From a bacterium (GTDB lineage Bacteria > Oederibacteriota > PGYV01 > DSBP01): a stretch of DNA of 8,013 nt. Under the pieces are notes generated by a model. It had not been told where the DNA came from. It ran no database searches and saw only the letters and a list, made by a program, of their open reading frames with translations. Below, one piece after another: positions 1-6,000 of this stretch (positions are counted from its first letter, which is position 1; the number at the start of each line of letters is the position of its first letter). A program made the translations under genes and the position numbers. Location of the stretch: the NCBI GenBank assembly GCA_011049465.1, contig DSBP01000157.1, positions 1 through 8,013 on the forward strand, written 5' to 3'.

Positions 1-56
1 ATATATGACTGTCCGCCTTCGGGATATGATACAAACGACATCGGGGATATTACGCA
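1..56 (-). other. Start of a further domain, cut by the window edge
   Basis: Residues 2575-2592, CVISPMSFVSYPEGGQSY, follow linker 7 and begin with cysteine, like the modules after linkers 1, 2 and 6. Too little is visible to name the domain; it shows only that the protein continues. Confidence 0.6.
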
Positions 57-3000
57 CGCTGTTTCTGTTACAGTCGGAGTAATGGTCAGCGTTATTGTTT
101 CAGTTGTGGTCTGTGTCACAGTCATCGTGACCGTCGGCGTTACCGTAAACGAAGGCAGTATCGTCGGCGTGTTTGTCGGCGTATTAAACGTTGTACACGT
201 ATCCTCATACCTCCATATAACCGCGTCCCTTACAGTCGCGGCACTCGGATCCGCGTCGGAATGCCCGGTTACGACAAGCCTGTTCTGGCTGTCTATCGCG
301 AGGCACTCTCCCATATCAGGCCCGTTACCGCCGCCGGCGTTATTGTGCGTGACATACCCTCCGTTAAAGGTATTATCAAGGCCTCCTGTGTTGGTAAACC
401 TGAAAATTGCCATGTCAATACCGCGATAGCCTGCCAGCACGTAATTGCCGTTTACATCCTGCCTTATACCTTTTCCCGAAGCGTCAGTTCCCGCGTTATA
501 TGCAGTGAATCCTGTAGTATTAAACGAAAAATCCATATCGCCGTTATCCAGTATCCTCCATATAACTACATTCTGCCTGAAGCCCGCGTCATAACTGCTG
601 CCTGATACAACAATTTTGTCATCCATGTCTATAATGACATCCCATCCAATATCAGCGCCGCTTCCTCCCGCGGCATTTGCATGCACCCTGTATCCTGTAC
701 CGTTAAATGAAAAATCCAAAGTGCCGTTCGGCAGAATCCGCCATACCGCCATATCCATGCCGGCGTTCCACCTGGAGCCTGATACTACTATCCTGTCATT
801 TTTATCTATCACAACTCCGTAACCCGCGTCATTTCCGCCTGACCCGCCCGCGTTGTGCAGCAGATATCCGTTTGGCGAGTTAAAGGTGGTATCAAGCCCG
901 CCGTCAGGGTTAAACCTGGCGACTGCCATGTCTTTTTCCGTACCATTATTGGCTTCACCTGCTACTACTATTTTTCCGTCTTTATCTATGGCCAGCCCGC
1001 CCACAGCCGCCTCAAATCTGTTTGCGCCCGATATATCAAATGTCACGTACCCGTTCGGGCTGCCAAATGATGTGTCAGGCGTGCCGTCAGGGTTAAACCG
1101 CCAGACTGCAAAGTCAACCGAAGTCCCCGTCTCCCACTGACCTGCAACCACTATTTTCCCGTCGGCATCTATTACAACGCCGTACCCTATGTCATCGCCG
1201 AAGCCCGCGCCGCCGGTTACAAAACCATTTGGTGAATTAAAAGTGGTATCAAGAGTGCCGTTGCTGTTATATCTCCACAAAACCATATCATAATCAGCCG
1301 CGCCCATTGACTTGCCTGTCACATATATCTTCCCGTCAGGCGCGATTACATGTGCCAGCGCCTGGTCGTCACCCGCTCCGTCTGCGGCGTTATGGTGCGT
1401 GTTAAAACCCGCAGTATTAAATTCATCATCCAAAACCACGCATACTTCCGTACCGGTAAAAGTCGCCGTAGGCGTCAGGGTAGGCGTTGGAACTTCCAAA
1501 GTCTCATTCAGCCTGGAGGCATAAACATCATCACTGCCGGCTCCCGGATTTCCGAACCAGGAAACCACCGCGCCGCCGTAGCCGTCTTTGGCTATTGAGG
1601 GCTTGTACATATAATAGGAAGCGGCGCACACGGGGTGGCCGTTAAGCCCCCAGTAAAATATCTTGTTCGCGTCCAGCTTTTGTGCGTATATGTGCTGGTG
1701 CGTACCGCTGCGCCAGTCTGTCCATGCTATGTAAATATTGTCTGTTGCGTCAACGTCAATTACCGCGTCTGACTGCGCGCCTGGCGCCATGCACACCGGG
1801 TGACCGTCAGCCCCCCACTGCAGGGCCCCGCTCGCGTTGAGTTTCTGCGCGTATATGTCGCCGCCGTCAGCTGTTCTGCGGTCGCGCCATACTAAAACCG
1901 TAAACCCTCCGCTTAACGCTTTTATTTCCGGCCTGTCCTGTTCGTTTGACACTGTGCACACCGCCCTGCCGCCGGCTGTCCACTGCACAGTGCCTGAAAG
2001 GTTATATTTCTGCGCGTATATATCCGGGTTGCCGTTGCGTCTGTCTTCCCACACCGCGACTGCATCCCCGTTGCTGTCTGTTGTTATTTTCGGCGCGAGC
2101 TGGTTTAAATTATCTGCAGTAACCTGTATACCGTTGCTCATCCACGCCTGGCTGCCGCCGCTTCCCATGCGCTGTATGTAAATATCCGAGTTTGTCATTC
2201 CGTTTCGCATATCCTCCCACACTATATACGCGCCGCCTGAAAAATCCGCGCTTATTTCAGGGCTTGTCTGCTGGTCAGAGGCAGTACAGACAGGATTGCC
2301 GTTAACACTCCACTGCCCTGTGCCTGCCGCGTCTGTTTTCTGCGCAAAGATATTGTAGTCTGTCCCGTTTCTGAAATCCATCCAGGTGATAATAAATCCG
2401 CCGTCGCTTGAACGCACCACTTTCGGGAACGTCTGCGCATTTACCTCCGAACATATAAGCGCGCCGCTGTTTCCCCAAAGCAGGTTCCAGTTTGCGTCAA
2501 TACGCTGGGCATAGATATCATAGTTGCCGTTCCGCAAATCCTGCCAGACAACCACAACACCGCCCGCGCCGTCAGGAACAGCGTGGAAATTTGCCTGGTC
2601 AGCCGAAGAGTCAGAAACCTGCCATCCGCCGAGCATGTTCATATTAATATCAAAAATCTTACCGTATATTTTTTTGTATGAGCCCATATCCCGCGAATAC
2701 AAAATTATTGAATTTCCGTTGTTCCCTTTTATAACGAGCGAAGGCCCTTCGTTGTCAGGCGAATCCGCGACCCACGACCCGCACACACCCCAACGGTCAA
2801 GGTCAAGTGTGGCCGCGGCCGTAGGTGTAGTAGTCGGCGTTGGTGTTTCGGTAGGGCCGCCTGCGGTTGTGCACACCTCCGCGTTTATTGACCATATCCT
2901 GTCTCCGGATGTTCCCGAAGGGAAAGGGTCGGCCCACGGCATGCCATAATCTCCAACCGCGTCCATGCTGTCTCCGGCATTTCCCGTGTCATACGCGGCA

Positions 3001-6000
3001 AGTATGTTTGCATTCGATATAAAAGCCAGCCAGTAATAACCCGGCAGCAAGCCGCTGTGTGCGACAGGGAAAAAATTCCATACACCTTCAGCCAATACCT
3101 GCCCGGAGCTGTAAGCGACAAGGTTGCCCGGCCCGCCTCCTGCCCCTGAATCATCATAAACAGCCACTTTTGCGGAAGCGCCAAATGCGGGTGGCAGAAT
3201 AAAAAACGAAACACCGGCTAAATCGCCGCCCGGCAGCCATACTTTTGAGGACTTTATCATCCCCGGCATAACACTATCCCCGCTTGCTCCTGCCGTTACC
3301 AGCCCGTATGTATCGCAAGTAGTAACGCCGCCGGGTGTATGCGTCTGCGTCGGGGTCATGGTTATTGTCGGGCTGCCAAAATAGCATATTTCAGCGGCAA
3401 GTTCCCACTCCCACGAAAGGTCTGTTCCCGCTCCGTAAGGGCTCGGGAAAGAGCCGTAAGTGTTTGCTTTTTGCCTTGTGTTTCCTGTTCCGCTCTTATA
3501 TCCCACCATGGGCGCTGTGCCGCTCAGCTGAAACGCTATCCAGTAATATCCTTCACTTATATAAGGATATGACGCAAGCTGCATCGCCACCCATCCGGAC
3601 ACTATCGAAGTTTCATATGAAACAGCGAGTAAATCGCCCGGCACTCCTCCGTCATCAGCGTAAAGCGCCATATATCCGCTTCCACCGCCTGCTGATACCA
3701 CGTTAATGACAAGATTACGCACCTCTCCCTGCGCCAGCCAATACCGCGTGGCATGCAGATCCCCTGACGCTCCGGTTGAGAGCCCGCTCTGGAACTGGTT
3801 GCCGTGAAACGCGCATCCAAAAACCTGTTCTGTGACTGTAGCCGTAGGGGTTATCGTCAGTGTGGGAGTAAATGTCACTGTCGGGGTATTCGTAAACGAC
3901 GGCTGCAGTGTCAGGGTTGTTGTTAAGGTCGGCGTAGGCGGCTCCGGTTCAGCAAGCCTCAAGCGCACAAACCCGTCATAATGGAGGTAATTTGTGTAAC
4001 TCACTCCGTTGTTGGTTGAAAATCCCGCGTATCCCGCCTCGCCCTGCCATGACGCCTTCTGCAGTGTTGCGTTTCCTGAAACTGTCTGGCCCGCGAGCAG
4101 GTACCAGCGGTTTGTGGTAGGGCTGTCAGGCGACCTGAACATTATCTTATGGATGACGCCTTCAGCCATAAATACGGGCGCAGGCAGGTCTTTTTCAAGC
4201 CACGTCCCCTTGTTGGTTGTCGGCGCGCCGCTGTTAGGCGCGAAAACGCCTGAAGTGACAGTAACTTTAGCAGCTTCATTATATATAAAGTATTCAAGCA
4301 CCCCTCCGGGGCTTGACGAGTCAGCATAGAAATAGGCTCCTATCCTGTCAACTTCCCAGCCGCCCGGGCCCGGCATGAATACCTGCATTGCCACGCGGTC
4401 ATCCGCAGGATCGCCGTTATTGTTGTTGTGCAGGGCAAGCGCCGCGTTCATGTGATACGGGTTGCCCCCGGATGTTCCGTCATTATACTCAATTACCATC
4501 AGAGAATGGCTGGTGCTCTCTTCCCATCCCAACCCCAAGTTTGAGAACGCGTAAAATTTCGGGTCGTATTTTCCGTCAGTTGTCCACAGCCTCCAGCCGG
4601 GCGTGTTCCCCTCTCTCCATTCCGCGTAATTATTGATTCCCGGGCTGCCTGACGGCTCAATCACAACATAATAATCCCCGGCAGCGAGTGAATATGCGGT
4701 GACAGCGCAGGACAACCATCCCACAGCAGCCGGAGTTATTGTTCCTGATGTCAGATATATGCCTGAGGGCATCCCCGCAGCAACGCCCTGTATGCCAATA
4801 CGGTACTGAGGAGAGCTATTAAGCGCGTTTACGTATGTCCATATCCTGTTTACTGTCTTTGTCCCGCTCTGGGTAAATCTCATGGCTATCCTTCTTTCGG
4901 CGCCGTTCAAACGCGCCAATCTCCCGTCTTCCACGGCTGTCCTGTTGCCAACCCACTTATACGCCGGGCAATACGACGCGCTCACTGAATATGAATTTGT
5001 ATTTGCTGAGCCCGCGGGGAAAGCCGCAGGAAAAGCCCCGTATGTGTGCGCCCCTGTATAACTCGGTACCTGCATTGTTGTGTCATAATTTATAATTACG
5101 TTCCCCCCGGAGGAGGACTGAACCGCTATCCAGTAGCGGCCAAGAGGGGCGTAAAATGACCCGGTTAACTCAATGACATTCCAGCCTGCTGATGCCGCTT
5201 TTTCCTGGGTCTGGAACAGGAGAGTCCCCGGCACACCTCCGTTGTCCTGGTAAAACGCCATTCTTATTGTGCCGCCGGACGCCGATGAAACATACACCGA
5301 CAAGCTGAGTATTTCGCCGTCCTCGTGCAATTGATAAAGACTCGCCGCTATTGTTGAGCCGTTCAGGTTTACGCTCCCTGACCCGGTGGAACACGCGCCC
5401 ATAAACTGCGGTTCAGCGCACTCTGCGGGTGCCGGGATTTCTGTCGGCGTAATTGTCGGCGTCGGAGTGAAAGTAGGCGTCCCGCCAACGGGCGGGTCCG
5501 CGCACAAATCACCTCGGAAAAGCTCTTTGCCGTGCACGATATCATCCGCCGCAAAATATATGTAATCACCGGCGGCAGTAAGGCTCGTCGGAAAGGAAGG
5601 TTCCGAACCGGGCACAAGGTCAGCCACCATCTTTGTTCCCGCAGGGGTGCCGTCGCTTACCCACAATTCCGTCCCGTGCGTCCCATCATCAGCCTCAAAA
5701 TATACCCTGCCCTGAAAAGACGTCATGCTGAATATCATTGCAGACATTGGCCCCGGATTTATATCCTTTACCATATATGTCCCTATTTCCGTCCCATCCG
5801 TCACCCAGAGTTCATAACCGTTGATCCCGTTGTCAGCGGCAAAAAATACTTTGCCGCCTGATTCAACCATCCTCATGGGGTATGAGCCGTCCATTCCGAG
5901 TTTTATGTCCTTTACCATCTGTGTTCCGCCGGCTGTGCCGTCGCTTCTCCACAGCTCCACACCGTTCAGCCCGTCATCCGCCGCAAAGAGAACAATACCG

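Noticed and set aside
82..429. Plus-strand ORF starting with a Val-rich, membrane-like stretch
   Set aside because: The valines come from reading the Thr/Pro linker 7 and delta-60 codons on the opposite strand (ACN read as NGT/GTN). It is a shadow.
2252..3214. Minus-strand short ORFs at 2252-2440 and 2885-3214
   Set aside because: They lie in other frames inside the DIYAQ array and jelly-roll copy 3, and lack recognisable domains.
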